From assembly GCA_017935625.1 (NCBI GenBank), contig JAGBHC010000046.1:31443-95442 (forward strand): DNA of 64,000 bases. The letters are read 5' to 3'. Every line of letters begins with the position of its first letter. The stretch's first letter is position 1. The position numbers were made by a program, and so were the translations under genes. A model generated the notes under the pieces. The model had not been told where the DNA came from and did no database searches. It saw only the letters and a program-made list of their open reading frames with translations. Below, one piece after another: positions 52,843-62,180 of the stretch. The DNA comes from Rikenellaceae bacterium. GTDB lineage: Bacteria > Bacteroidota > Bacteroidia > Bacteroidales > Rikenellaceae.

Positions 52843-54901
52843 CGGCCCGGTCCGAGAGGCCGCCGCTTCTCACCTCCACTACGTTGCTGTCCATGTTCAG
52901 GGCGATGCCCTCCCATTTGAAAATACCCGTTTCTCCCTGCCGGACACCCATCGAAGCGCCGTTTACGAAGAGCTCCACCGTGGGTTGGTTGGAGTAGGCC
53001 TTGATGGTCTGCACCTTTTCTCCGCGCACGTTTCTGCGCTTTTCGGTCAGGTACACGAACGGCTCCTCTCGGTTCCAGTTGGCTTTGTAGAGGTAGTAGG
53101 CGTCGGCCCGGTAGCTGCGGTCGTAGGCCACGAGTCCCGTGTCGTTCACTCCGCAACGGTCGCCGACCGTGTAGCCGTTGGCTCCGTAGTCGAATATGTT
53201 GCCCACGAAAGCGCCCCAGAACATCGAGGAGTCGCTTCCGGCGCGGGTGTTCTTCAGATACTCTTCGTGGAAGTGGGTCTGCCAGCGTTCGGGGTGCCAG
53301 CTGCCCTGGGGCGAGGGGCGGTTGAGCTGTTCGGCGGTGTCCTGGTGGTAGGTGGAGCCTCCGGCCGCATAGCTGATGCCCGAACGGAGCGTGTTCCAGT
53401 TGCTTTTCAGCTGGTCCATCCACACCAGTACGTCTGCCGGATAGCCCTCTTTCCAGCCCAGTGCCTGGTTCCAGACGATGAGGTCGGTGATGAAGTTGAT
53501 GTTTCCGTCGCTGTTGCTGGCGGCCACGGTCTTGCGCGAGGGGTCCATTTGCTTGGCCAGCGCATTGAGTTCGGCGATGTAGGGGGTGGGGTCGTTGCCG
53601 CGCACGGCCAGTTCGGAAAAGAGGCCCCACATCACCACCGAGGGGTGGTTGTAGAGCTGGTATATCATCTCTTTGAGCTGCCGGCGCCCGTTTTCCTTGA
53701 AGTTGTCGCTGTCGATGAATCCCCGGTCGTTGATGTTGGGGGTTCCAATCATCGGTATCTCGGTCCAGACCAGCAGTCCGCGCTGGTCGCACATCGCGTA
53801 GAACTCCTCGTTGTAGGGGCCTTCGGCGATGCGTACGGCGTTGGCACCCATTTCGGCGATGATGTCCAGGTCCTGCTCCAGCTGGAAAGGTCTCACGGCC
53901 GAACCCACCAGGGCCCGGTCGCGGTACATCACTACGCCCCGCACCGGATAGGGCTCCCCGTTGAGCAGCGCCCGGTTATCGACGATGTCGAAGGTGCGGA
54001 AGCCGGTCTTCACTACCAGCGAGTCGTACACCGTGCCGTCGTTGCCCACCAGTTTCACTCCCACGTGGTAGAGGAACGGGTTTTTCACGCCGTTCCACAG
54101 GGTGGGATTCTCCACCTCGAACGGCACCGATGCGGTGGTCGTGTTGCTGTTGTCGATGCGCAGCCTGGCGGACGAGGTGGCCACGGTGTCGATTTTCAGC
54201 ACGCCTTGCAGGGTGACCGAGTCGAGCCGCAAGGTGTCGTAGGCGGTCGTGAAGAGGGTGAGTCTGGTGTGTATCGTCTGTCCTGCGAACTCTTTGGCCG
54301 CATCTATCTTAACGGTCACTTTACCTTCGGCCCGTTCGGGCGAGACGTTCGTGGGCATCACGTAGACGCCGCTCGACCCGTAGTCGAGAGGCGATATGGC
54401 GATGGGGTCGGTCACGATGATTTCGGCCCCCCGGTGCAGACCTCCGTAGATGTTGCTGAAGGTGGAGGTGGGCAGGATGTCGAGGCTGGGGGCGTTATTG
54501 ACCGTGACGGCTATCGTATTGTTCTGTCCGAGGTTGAGAAATTGCGAGATTTCGAACACAAAAGCGCTGTTTCCTCCCTTGTGGCCGCCTACGTAGCGGT
54601 TGTTGATGTGCAGGGTCGATTCCGTGGCTGCGGCATCGAATTTCAGGAACACGCGCTTGCCCTTCCACTCGGCGGGAGCGGTAAAGACTTTCAGGTAGTT
54701 GCCCGTTCCGCGATAGTAGTTGCGGCCGCGTCCGAGCACGTCCTGCCCGTTCCAGGTGTGGGGCAGCGTGACGGGTATCATGCCCTCGGGGGCCGTTTCG
54801 TTGAAGAAGAACTTCCAGTCGTTGTTCAGTGAATAGACTTCCCGGGCATGCAGTTGCAGCGAAAAGATAATTGCCAATATGCCAAATAGATAGTGTTTCA
54901 T
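52784..54901 (-). CDS. Glycoside hydrolase family 2 protein with altered catalytic motifs
   Basis: A 705-residue secreted protein (signal MKHYLFGILAIIFSLQLHA) with the GH2 order: sugar-binding jelly roll (about 25-170), immunoglobulin-like domain (about 175-300), TIM barrel (about 310-590) and a C-terminal beta domain. The catalytic positions deviate. The usual WG-x-x-NE is WGLFSE (Glu430, with Ser in place of Asn). The nucleophile motif SEYGAGG is SYAAGG (about 510-515), with the Glu missing. RxxHYP is RIAEGPY (about 357-363). It is probably inactive or changed in mechanism. The promoter on the minus strand is TTTG-N20-TAACTTTG (54963-54932). Confidence 0.87.
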   Translation of the reverse strand: MKHYLFGILAIIFSLQLHAREVYSLNNDWKFFFNETAPEGMIPVTLPHTWNGQDVLGRGRNYYRGTGNYLKVFTAPAEWKGKRVFLKFDAAATESTLHINNRYVGGHKGGNSAFVFEISQFLNLGQNNTIAVTVNNAPSLDILPTSTFSNIYGGLHRGAEIIVTDPIAISPLDYGSSGVYVMPTNVSPERAEGKVTVKIDAAKEFAGQTIHTRLTLFTTAYDTLRLDSVTLQGVLKIDTVATSSARLRIDNSNTTTASVPFEVENPTLWNGVKNPFLYHVGVKLVGNDGTVYDSLVVKTGFRTFDIVDNRALLNGEPYPVRGVVMYRDRALVGSAVRPFQLEQDLDIIAEMGANAVRIAEGPYNEEFYAMCDQRGLLVWTEIPMIGTPNINDRGFIDSDNFKENGRRQLKEMIYQLYNHPSVVMWGLFSELAVRGNDPTPYIAELNALAKQMDPSRKTVAASNSDGNINFITDLIVWNQALGWKEGYPADVLVWMDQLKSNWNTLRSGISYAAGGSTYHQDTAEQLNRPSPQGSWHPERWQTHFHEEYLKNTRAGSDSSMFWGAFVGNIFDYGANGYTVGDRCGVNDTGLVAYDRSYRADAYYLYKANWNREEPFVYLTEKRRNVRGEKVQTIKAYSNQPTVELFVNGASMGVRQGETGIFKWEGIALNMDSNVVEVRSGGLSDRAVIRGDKILGVAASPDPRKK

Positions 54902-54931
54902 AGTCCGATTATTTTACTGCCTCTGTTTCCG

Positions 54932-54963
54932 CAAAGTTAAAAAAAACACTATATTCGTGCAAA
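54932..54963 (-). promoter_or_regulatory. Promoter of the GH2 gene
   Basis: TTTG (54963-54960), 20 nt, TAACTTTG (54939-54932) on the minus strand, 31 nt before the ATG. Confidence 0.7.
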
Positions 54964-54994
54964 AATAGTGCACGATACCTGTTTGTAGTAACGT

Positions 54995-55522
54995 ATGAAT
55001 ATTCTCGATATTATCATTCTGGCCTTCTTTGTCTGGGCCGTCTATTCGGGCTGTAAGAGAGGCGTGGTCGTTCAGATTGTCGCCCTGGCGGGGCTGGTCG
55101 TCTCGTGCTGGCTGGCGCTGCGGTTCGGCTATCGGGCGGGATGTCTGTTCCGTCTCGAAGGGGCGCAGGCCTCCGTCGCGGGCTTCATCGCGGTTTTCGT
55201 GCTGTCGATGATTGTGCTCACGCTGCTGGGACGTCTGTGCCGCGGATTTTTCCGCTTCGTGGGGCTCGGCTCGGTCGATAAGTTGCTGGGCGTGTTGCTC
55301 TCTTTGGTCAAGATGTTCTTGATTCTGAGCATCGTGCTCTCGGTTTGCGACCGGGTGAACCGACAGACGCACACGGTGCGCGAATCGCTTTTCACCGAAT
55401 CGAAGCTCTATCGGCCCATGCAGCGGCTGATGGCCGGCATCGCTCCCTACTGGGACGAAATGAAGAGCCGGGTGACGACTCTGGTGACGGAGCCCGACGA
55501 CGGGGGAAAGGAGGAGCGGTAG
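54995..55522 (+). CDS. CvpA family membrane protein
   Basis: A 175-residue protein with four hydrophobic segments in the first 120 residues (MNILDIIILAFFVWAVYSGCKRGVVVQIVALAGLVVSCWLALRFGY, cited as the family N-terminus) and a charged cytoplasmic tail. It matches CvpA, named from colicin V production and linked to envelope homeostasis. It is the first gene of a tightly packed operon with rsgA (3-nt gap), a TrmH-like gene and an aminotransferase gene. Confidence 0.88.
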   Translation: MNILDIIILAFFVWAVYSGCKRGVVVQIVALAGLVVSCWLALRFGYRAGCLFRLEGAQASVAGFIAVFVLSMIVLTLLGRLCRGFFRFVGLGSVDKLLGVLLSLVKMFLILSIVLSVCDRVNRQTHTVRESLFTESKLYRPMQRLMAGIAPYWDEMKSRVTTLVTEPDDGGKEER

Positions 55523-55525
55523 CGT

Positions 55526-56452
55526 ATGGCGGAGTTCAGCGGAGTGGTGATTCAGAGCACGGGCAGCTGGTACGAGGTGCGCCGGGACGACGGCACGGTC
55601 GAGCGGTGCCGCATCCGGGGCAAACTGCGCCTGAAGGGGGTGCGCTCGACCAATCCCGTGGTCGTGGGCGACCGGGTGAGGTGCGAAACCGACGAATCGG
55701 GCGAACATGCCATCGTGGATGTCTCGCCGCGCAGCAACTACATCATCCGCCGGGCGTCGAATCTCTCGAAGGAGTCGCATATCATCGCGGCCAACATCGA
55801 CCGGGCCCTGCTGGCGGTGACTCTCGCGTCGCCGCCCACCAGCTACGAATTCATCGACCGTTTTCTGGTCACGTGCGAAGCCTACAAGATTCCCGTCGTC
55901 ATCGCGCTCAACAAGGTCGATATGCTGGAGGAGATGCCGCAGGAGCGCGAGACCTTTCGCAGGGTCTATGCCTCGGCCGGTTACGAAGTGGTAGAAACAT
56001 CTGCCGTTCAGGGCGTGGGACTCGACCGCATCAAGCAATTGTTGAAGGACAGGGTCACCCTCGTTTCGGGCAACTCCGGCGTGGGGAAGTCCACTTTGGT
56101 CAAAACCCTGGAGCCGGGGCTGGAGATACGCACGGGCGAGGTCTCCGAAGCGCACCACAAGGGCCGGCACACGACCACCTTCTCGCGCATGTATCCGCTG
56201 CGGGAGGGCGGCTGCATCATCGACACGCCGGGCATCAAGGGGTTCGGTCTCATCGACATCGCCGCCGGGGAGCTCTACCACTATTTCCCGGAGATGATGC
56301 GCGTGGGGGCGCAGTGCCGCTTCTACAACTGCACCCACACCCACGAGCCGGGCTGTGCGGTGCGGGAGGCTGTCGAGCGGGGCGAAATCGCATGGCAGCG
56401 TTACGAGAGCTATCTCAAAATCATGGAGGAAGATGACAAGTACAGAAAATAG
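55526..56452 (+). CDS. rsgA: Ribosome small-subunit-dependent GTPase A (RsgA)
   Basis: A 308-residue circularly permuted GTPase that acts in late 30S ribosome maturation. It has an N-terminal OB domain (to about 70), then G4 IALNKVDML, G5 VVETSAVQG, G1 VTLVSGNSGVGKSTLVK, G2 RHTTTFSRM and G3 CIIDTPGIKGFG. The C-terminal zinc site is CRFYNCTHTHEPGCAV. It overlaps the TrmH-like gene by 20 nt. Confidence 0.96.
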   Translation: MAEFSGVVIQSTGSWYEVRRDDGTVERCRIRGKLRLKGVRSTNPVVVGDRVRCETDESGEHAIVDVSPRSNYIIRRASNLSKESHIIAANIDRALLAVTLASPPTSYEFIDRFLVTCEAYKIPVVIALNKVDMLEEMPQERETFRRVYASAGYEVVETSAVQGVGLDRIKQLLKDRVTLVSGNSGVGKSTLVKTLEPGLEIRTGEVSEAHHKGRHTTTFSRMYPLREGGCIIDTPGIKGFGLIDIAAGELYHYFPEMMRVGAQCRFYNCTHTHEPGCAVREAVERGEIAWQRYESYLKIMEEDDKYRK

Positions 56453-57137
56453 ATGGATTGCCGCCCACAGCGGACTGGAGGCGTCGTGGTACGACGAGCG
56501 CACCGAATACATGACGCAGTTTCTGCTGGAGAGCCGAGCCGAGGTGTTGCGCCGCACGCTCGCCCAGCGCACCCGTTACATGACCGTCTGCATGGAGAAC
56601 ACGTTCCATCCCCAGAATGCCAGCGCACTGGTGCGCACCTGCGAGGCGTTCGGCATTCAGGACATCCACACCGTCGAGACCCTGTGCCGGTTCAATCCCA
56701 ATGTCGATATCGTCCGTGGCACCGATAAGTGGGTGGACATCCGCCGCCACCCCTCCACGGGCGAGGCGTTGTCGTCCCTGCGGCAGGCGGGCTACCGCAT
56801 CGTGGCCACCACGCCGCACCGGCTGGACTGCACCCCAGAGAGTTTCGATGCGACGGGCGGCCCTTTCGCCCTGGTGTTCGGAACCGAACATGCGGGCATC
56901 AGCGACGAGGTGATTGAGGCGGCCGATGCGTTCATCCGGATTCCGATGTGCGGTTTCGTGGAGAGCCTCAACGTGTCGGCGAGCGCTTCGATTCTCATCT
57001 ACATGCTGATGAGTAAGGTCCGCTCTTCGGACATCGACTGGCAGCTGCCCGGGCGCGACCGCGCCGAGATTCTCTTCCGGTGGACGATGGAGAGCGTCAA
57101 GGATTCGTATCGTATTCTGATGAAGAGATTCGGATGA
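56433..57137 (+). CDS. TrmH (SpoU)-family tRNA/rRNA 2'-O-ribose methyltransferase
   Basis: A 234-residue SPOUT enzyme. Motif 1 is HPQNASALVRTCEAFGIQDIHTVE, motif 2 is FALVFGTEHAGISDEVIEAADAFIRIPM, and motif 3 is GFVESLNVSASASILIYML, which forms the AdoMet knot. The closest match is TrmH, which modifies G18 of tRNA, although other 2'-O targets are possible. ATG 56433 lies inside the end of rsgA (20-nt overlap), indicating translational coupling. Confidence 0.9.
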   Translation: MTSTENRWIAAHSGLEASWYDERTEYMTQFLLESRAEVLRRTLAQRTRYMTVCMENTFHPQNASALVRTCEAFGIQDIHTVETLCRFNPNVDIVRGTDKWVDIRRHPSTGEALSSLRQAGYRIVATTPHRLDCTPESFDATGGPFALVFGTEHAGISDEVIEAADAFIRIPMCGFVESLNVSASASILIYMLMSKVRSSDIDWQLPGRDRAEILFRWTMESVKDSYRILMKRFG

Positions 57138-57175
57138 AGCCTCCGTTCCGATAAACCGAGTAAAACGTTGTGTAT

Positions 57176-58363
57176 ATGAATATACTGAGAAAACAATTTT
57201 TGGAGCACGTGGGTCAGACCTCGCCTTCGCCCATGCTGGTGGAGGTGGAACGGGCCGAAGGGGTGTTCTTCTATACGCCCGAGGGAAAACCCTATTTCGA
57301 CCTCATCGCGGGTGTCTCCGTGAGCAACGTGGGCCATGCCAATCCGGCGGTGGTGAAAGCCGTGCAGGAGCAGGCGGCCCGCTACATGCACATCATGGTC
57401 TACGGCGAGATGGTGGAGTCTCCGCAGGTGAAATACGCTGCGCTGATGGCTTCGCAGATGCCCGCCGGACTTCAGAGTTTCTATTTCCTCAATTCGGGCA
57501 GCGAAGCGGTGGAGGGAGCCCTCAAGCTCGCCAAGCGGCTTACCGGCCGCAGCGAGATGATAGGGATGCGGAACGCCTACCACGGCTCCACGCACGGTTC
57601 GATGAGCATCATGGGCGGAGAGGAGTACAAGAATGCCTTCCGGCCCCTGCTGCCCGACGTGCGGAGCATCCGTTACAACAGTTTCGACGACCTGGCCCTG
57701 ATAACCGGGCGGACGGCCTGCGTGCTGGTGGAGCCGGTGCAGGGCGAGGCGGGGGTGCGGCTTCCGGCTCCCGGCTGGCTCGAGGCGTTGCGGGCCCGGT
57801 GCACCGAGGTGGGGGCGCTGCTCATTTTCGACGAGATTCAGACCGGATTCGGACGAACGGGCGCCTTGTTCGCCTTTCAGAAATACGGCGTGGAGCCCGA
57901 CATCCTGTGTCTGGCCAAAGCCCTGGGCGGAGGCATGCCGCTGGGGGCGTTCGTCTCCTCGACCGAACGCATGAACCGGCTCACTCATAATCCCGTGCTG
58001 GGCCATATCACCACCTTCGGGGGGCATCCGGTCTGCTGTGCGGCCGGTCTGGCGGCGCTGGAGTATATTCTGGACAACGGACTGCTCGGGCAGGTCGAGG
58101 CCAAGGGCGCGCTCTACGAACGGTTGGTGGGCGCCATGCCGCACGTGCAGCAGATACGCCGCAGCGGCCTGTTGCTGGCCGTGGAGCTCGGCAGCAGCCG
58201 GAAGATGTACCGCATCATGGAGCTTTTCAAGGAGCACGGCATTCTCAGCGACTGGTTCCTCTTCTGCGACACGGCGTTCCGCATCTCGCCGCCGCTCACC
58301 ATCACGGAGGAGGAAATCGAAGCCAGCTGCCGCCTTATCGAGACGTGTCTGCGGGCATTGTAG
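57176..58363 (+). CDS. Class III aminotransferase (acetylornithine/aspartate aminotransferase family)
   Basis: A 395-residue PLP enzyme: FFYTPEGKPYFDLIAGVSVSNVGHANPAV, FYFLNSGSEAVEGALKLAKRLTGR (phosphate binding), EPVQGEAGVRLPAPGWL, LLIFDEIQTGFGRTGALFAF (cofactor Asp) and LCLAKALGGGMPLGAFVSS (Schiff-base Lys). Substrate cannot be fixed; ArgD, GabT and omega-amino acid enzymes all share these motifs. ATG 57176 was chosen over GTG 57170. It is the last gene of the cvpA-rsgA-trmH operon, with a 38-nt gap. Confidence 0.88.
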   Translation: MNILRKQFLEHVGQTSPSPMLVEVERAEGVFFYTPEGKPYFDLIAGVSVSNVGHANPAVVKAVQEQAARYMHIMVYGEMVESPQVKYAALMASQMPAGLQSFYFLNSGSEAVEGALKLAKRLTGRSEMIGMRNAYHGSTHGSMSIMGGEEYKNAFRPLLPDVRSIRYNSFDDLALITGRTACVLVEPVQGEAGVRLPAPGWLEALRARCTEVGALLIFDEIQTGFGRTGALFAFQKYGVEPDILCLAKALGGGMPLGAFVSSTERMNRLTHNPVLGHITTFGGHPVCCAAGLAALEYILDNGLLGQVEAKGALYERLVGAMPHVQQIRRSGLLLAVELGSSRKMYRIMELFKEHGILSDWFLFCDTAFRISPPLTITEEEIEASCRLIETCLRAL

Positions 58364-58598
58364 CCCTCGGGCGACCGTCGCAGTCGCTCTCTGCAGGCAG
58401 TCTGCGGCGCTCCGAAGCCCCTTTTCGCGGACCGGAAGGGTTCCGGCCGGGGCGTTCATGGCAGTCCGGAGCGGCCGAGGCCGTACCGGCGGGGCATTGC
58501 CGGAGCAGCCGGGATGTCCGGTTGCGAAGAGTGTATTCTCCCTGCGGCGTTCACGAATCGGAATGCCGGACCGCGAGTGTCCTTCTTTCGCATTTCGG

Positions 58599-58922
58599 TC
58601 ATTTCCCGGTGTCGCCTTTCCCGTGCCGGAACTCCCGCCACAGGTGCCGGAGGGCTTCCAGCGGTTCGCGGAAGAGCATCCGGGGGCCGGCATAGCGCAT
58701 CACCTCCCGCATCCGTTCCCGCATGTCGGGCCTGTAACAGTGAATCGGACACTGTTTGCAGGAGGGTTTCCGCTCTGCGAACCGGCAGTTGCGCAGCCGG
58801 TTCGCGGCGTATTCGTTCAACTCCCGGCAGCGGGGACACAGCTCCCGGTTGTGCTCCTTGCCCCGGCAGTAGAGTGCAATCATCTTTCCGACGACCTCCG
58901 TTTCGCGTTCGATGCGTGTCAT
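58599..58922 (-). CDS. YgbA-like (nitrous oxide-stimulated promoter family) protein
   Basis: A 107-residue cysteine-rich protein. MIALYCRGKEHNRELCPRCRELNEYAANRLRNCRFAERKPSCKQCPIHCYRPDMRERMREVMRYAGPRM (listed in full only as residue order; key features: C-x2-C, C-x7-C, C-x2-C-x3-C and the terminal RxxMRxxMRYAGPRM pattern) matches the PF11756 family, including E. coli YgbA. YgbA is induced by nitric oxide and aids recovery from it. The cysteines suggest metal or Fe-S binding. A TAATTTTG box lies on the minus strand at 58985-58978. Confidence 0.85.
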   Translation of the reverse strand: MTRIERETEVVGKMIALYCRGKEHNRELCPRCRELNEYAANRLRNCRFAERKPSCKQCPIHCYRPDMRERMREVMRYAGPRMLFREPLEALRHLWREFRHGKGDTGK

Positions 58923-59091
58923 GGTTCCGTTCGTTTTTCGTTGTCGGTCCGCCCGCGGACTGCGGGCCCGACGACTGCAAAATTACGAATTAATATCGTC
59001 GCTGCGCACCGCCCCGTCGGTTTCGGCATTGAAAAGAGCGGCCGGGAACATCTCCCGGCCGCTCTGGTCAGTGGTTCTCTTCCGGTTGCGG

Positions 59092-61077
59092 TCAGAGGGT
59101 GAGCGTAAGGCCGCCCACCACCCAGAATCCCGGCATCCGCAGACCGCCGAAATCGCAATAATCGGTCGAGGTGATGTTTGTCATATCGCTGTAAATCTTA
59201 ATTTTGCCTTTCTCCCATGCGAGTCGTGCATCGAGCAAAAAGTAGGGCGGGTAAGAGACCGTTTCCCCATTGTCGGTGTAGGCTCCGTTGCGGTCGTAGA
59301 CACTGCCGGTGGCCACGAGCGTGAAACGTCTCAGGAAGCGGAATCCCACGCTTGCGGCCCCTTTGTGCTTCATGTAGTCGAGCGCATATTTCGAGGTCTG
59401 CTCTCCGCTGTGCTTGTCGGTCGAAATGTAGCCGTAATTCGCCGAAACGAACTCCACGAAACCGCCGATGCGACAGCGGCCCGCCAGTTCGATGCCGTAG
59501 GTGTCCAGACGGGTGATTTGGCGCGATTCCCACAAGGCTTCGTCCGAAGCCCGCACCCAGTCGATGATGTTCTTGCCGTCGCGGTAGTAGAGGGTTCCCG
59601 AGGCGTTCCAGGCCCCCCGGTCGTAGGCTGCGTGCAGGCGGTAGGTAATCGCCCGTTCGGGCTTCAGGTCCGGATTGCCGACATAGCCCGTAGCCGTGTA
59701 GTAGAGGTCGGTGAAGGTGGGCAGACGCATCGACTGCGTGGCCCCCGCCTCGATGTGCAGGCCGCTCAGGGGCGTATAGCCGCCCGAAAGACTCCACATG
59801 AGACTCTCTCCGTAGGGGGTGCTGCTCACGCCGAGCGAACCCGACAGGTCGAACCGGCGGAACTGCTTGGCGTGGCGCAGCCACACGTTGCCCACATGGC
59901 GCGATTTGCCGTAGGTGTAGAATACCTCCTTTTCGCCCCGTTTCTTGTGCGGGGTGTCGAGCGGGTCGCCCAGTACGGTGCTGAAGATGTGGTTGAAGGT
60001 GTAGTCGCCGCCGAGCGCGGTCGTTCCGGCCGGCGAGTCGTATTCGACCCAGATTTCGGCGCCGATGTTGTCCGTGTTGTGGTAGTTGTAGGGGACGGTG
60101 TGCGGGTCGCCGTGTATGAGTTCGAAGCGGTCGTAGTTCTTGCGGTAGCTGACGCTCGAATTGAGGGTGAAGCGTCCGAGGCTTTTGAGCCAGCGTAGCG
60201 AACCGAGAAAGGTCTCCGTGTGTTCGTACTGGTCGGGGAAGGCTCTCGAATAGAACCCGTTGGCTCCGAACCGCCGGTTCTGGTAGCCGGCCTGGAAATC
60301 GAAGTACCCGGCTCGCGGGCTGTCGTAGTTCATCCGGACGTAGGCGTTCCGGTTCTCGAAGCCCGTGTTGTGGATATACCCGTCGCTGCGGCGGTAGGAT
60401 GCCGAGCCGAATGCCGAGAATCGTCCGCGGCTGACGGCCCCCGAGAGGTTGGTGTAGAGATATCCGTGCTCTCCGCCATTGAGGTCGAGCCTCAGATAGC
60501 GCGGTTTGAGGGGGCGTGTGCGGATATTGACCGCTCCGGCGAATGCGCCCACGCCCGACATGCCGTCGATGAGTTCGATTCCCGCCACGCAGTCCATGTC
60601 TATGGGCAGCGAGTGGGTCTGGTGCCCGGTGCGGGCGTCGGTGAAGTTGATGCCGTTGAGCAGCACCATGGTCTGGTCGAAGGAGCCTCCTCTGATTGAG
60701 ATGTCCGCCTGCGTGCTCTTGCCGCCCCGTTCCCTGAGGTCGATGGAGGGAGACAGGCGCAGGGCGGCTTCGATGGTCTGAAGCGGCGCCGAGGACTGCT
60801 CTCCTCTGTCGAAAATGGGGGTCTGGGTCATTGCGCTGCGGGTAGGGTTCTGTTTCCTGCCCGTGACGCCCACCGCATCGAGTACCACGCTCTTGTGCAA
60901 AGAGGTGCTGTCCGCGGTTTGGGCGCCGGCAATGTCGCTTGCCAGCAAGATGATGGACATCGCAACAGAGAGGACCCCGATTTTCACATAGCGATGGAGA
61001 CTGGCGAAGACACCGTAGTTCTTGCGACTCCATCTCTTGAAGCAGGGTACGCTTCTTTTGGTCTGTTGTCGTTTCAT
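59092..61077 (-). CDS. TonB-dependent receptor
   Basis: A 661-residue outer-membrane receptor. It has an extended basic N-terminus (about 1-30, including KRWSRKNY) before the signal hydrophobic core LSVAMSIILLAS, a pattern seen in some Bacteroidota BtuB-like receptors. The plug domain has PSIDLRERGGKSTQADISIRGG, MVLLNGINFTDARTG and GIELIDGMSGVGAFAGAVNI. The barrel ends GFWVVGGLTLTL. It is smaller than SusC and fits vitamin/siderophore receptors. No partner lipoprotein or TonB gene is adjacent. The leader contains a terminator-like hairpin, and TATATTTG is at 61168-61161 (minus strand). Confidence 0.9.
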   Translation of the reverse strand: MKRQQTKRSVPCFKRWSRKNYGVFASLHRYVKIGVLSVAMSIILLASDIAGAQTADSTSLHKSVVLDAVGVTGRKQNPTRSAMTQTPIFDRGEQSSAPLQTIEAALRLSPSIDLRERGGKSTQADISIRGGSFDQTMVLLNGINFTDARTGHQTHSLPIDMDCVAGIELIDGMSGVGAFAGAVNIRTRPLKPRYLRLDLNGGEHGYLYTNLSGAVSRGRFSAFGSASYRRSDGYIHNTGFENRNAYVRMNYDSPRAGYFDFQAGYQNRRFGANGFYSRAFPDQYEHTETFLGSLRWLKSLGRFTLNSSVSYRKNYDRFELIHGDPHTVPYNYHNTDNIGAEIWVEYDSPAGTTALGGDYTFNHIFSTVLGDPLDTPHKKRGEKEVFYTYGKSRHVGNVWLRHAKQFRRFDLSGSLGVSSTPYGESLMWSLSGGYTPLSGLHIEAGATQSMRLPTFTDLYYTATGYVGNPDLKPERAITYRLHAAYDRGAWNASGTLYYRDGKNIIDWVRASDEALWESRQITRLDTYGIELAGRCRIGGFVEFVSANYGYISTDKHSGEQTSKYALDYMKHKGAASVGFRFLRRFTLVATGSVYDRNGAYTDNGETVSYPPYFLLDARLAWEKGKIKIYSDMTNITSTDYCDFGGLRMPGFWVVGGLTLTL

Positions 61078-61108
61078 CTTGTTTAGATAAGTTGATAATA
61101 GTGATTGA

Positions 61109-61168
61109 AAAAGGCCCCGGCACCGCCCGCCGGCTACGCAGGCGATGCCGTTTCCGGGTGCAAATATA
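61109..61168 (-). promoter_or_regulatory. Promoter and terminator-like leader hairpin of the TonB receptor gene
   Basis: On the minus strand TATATTTG (61168-61161) precedes GGCATCGCC ... GGCGGTGCC (stem within 61149-61119), followed by GGGGCCTTTTT (to 61109). The hairpin lies between the presumed transcription start and the ATG at 61077, so it may attenuate the transcript. No cobalamin-box sequence was seen. Confidence 0.5.
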
Positions 61169-61286
61169 GTCGTTTCGATGAAAAAAAACAGCGGATGCCG
61201 GACTTTGCCCGGTGCTGGACGGGAAAAGCCGATTTCCCGAAGCCGAAAAGGGGGGCAAGACCGGTGACGAGGAGCGTACCGCGGGA

Positions 61287-62138
61287 TTAGCGCTCTTCGG
61301 CCTTCTGCCCGATGGAAGCGATGAATCGGTCGAGTGTGGCGAGATTGTATACGGAGGGTATGATGCGGAAAGCCTCTTCCAGTTTGGTGCGGGCGCTGTA
61401 CCATCCGGTACCGTCTGTAATCCAGACGAATTCGAGACCCGCCTGTGCATTGATTTTGGGCGCGATTTCGGAATAGGAGCGGGCCACCTCATTGAGTTTG
61501 GAGCCTCCTCCGCTGTAGAAATTGACCTCGATGAGATAGGTTTTCGCTTCGGTGCGAATCATGAAGTCGAATCGCTTTTCGTCGTTTCCCAGGCAGGCCA
61601 GAGCCGCAAACTCCTTCGAGGATACCTGCGTCCGGTATGCGATGCCCCGGTTGGCGAATATCGAGGCGACGAGTCTCTCCATGGTCTTGCCGCTTCGGTT
61701 TTTGCGGGCGTTCGTATCCAGCCCCGTCTCCACTCCGAAGACGTAGTCCACGAGGTTCGTGATTCTTCTGCTGCTGAAGATGTCCGCCAGTCCCGTTTCC
61801 CGGATGAAGGCGACGACTCCTTCGGGCGAGGTGAACAAATTTTCTATGAGGCGGAAGTTCCCGTCTGCGGCGATGTATTTCCGTTTGCTGTTTCTGCGCA
61901 CGGCGATAAGCATTTCCAGTACGTCGAACACCCGGGGATTCTCGTCCCAGAGTCGGTGCACGGCCTGCTCCAGATTCTCTTTCCCGATGAGAAAGTTCAA
62001 TTGGTTGAGTTTGATTTCCATTGCCTCGACATTTCGGGAGATTTTGGAGAAGTCGCAGAAAAAATCGAGTGTGGCATTGGTTTCCACCAGTTGCGACATG
62101 AACGTGTCGAACTCTTCTTTCGTATGGGCTTGCAGCAT
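61287..62138 (-). CDS. DpnII-family type II restriction endonuclease
   Basis: A 283-residue protein, close in length to DpnII (about 288). The nuclease core is at about 185-222: Asp191 in KRFDFMIRTEAK, then YLIEVNFYSGGGSKLNEVARSY with Glu204 and the invariant-looking GGGSKLNE. A preceding SGKTMERLVASIF helix is also typical. Expected to cut unmethylated GATC. It follows its methyltransferase gene with a 42-nt gap on the same strand. AT-rich codon use compared with the neighbours suggests transfer, but the near absence of GATC in the window argues for long residence or a lineage-wide constraint. Confidence 0.88.
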   Translation of the reverse strand: MLQAHTKEEFDTFMSQLVETNATLDFFCDFSKISRNVEAMEIKLNQLNFLIGKENLEQAVHRLWDENPRVFDVLEMLIAVRRNSKRKYIAADGNFRLIENLFTSPEGVVAFIRETGLADIFSSRRITNLVDYVFGVETGLDTNARKNRSGKTMERLVASIFANRGIAYRTQVSSKEFAALACLGNDEKRFDFMIRTEAKTYLIEVNFYSGGGSKLNEVARSYSEIAPKINAQAGLEFVWITDGTGWYSARTKLEEAFRIIPSVYNLATLDRFIASIGQKAEER

Positions 62139-62180
62139 GGTGTGTGGCGTGAGGTTTTATGAACAGGCAGGTGTCCGAAG

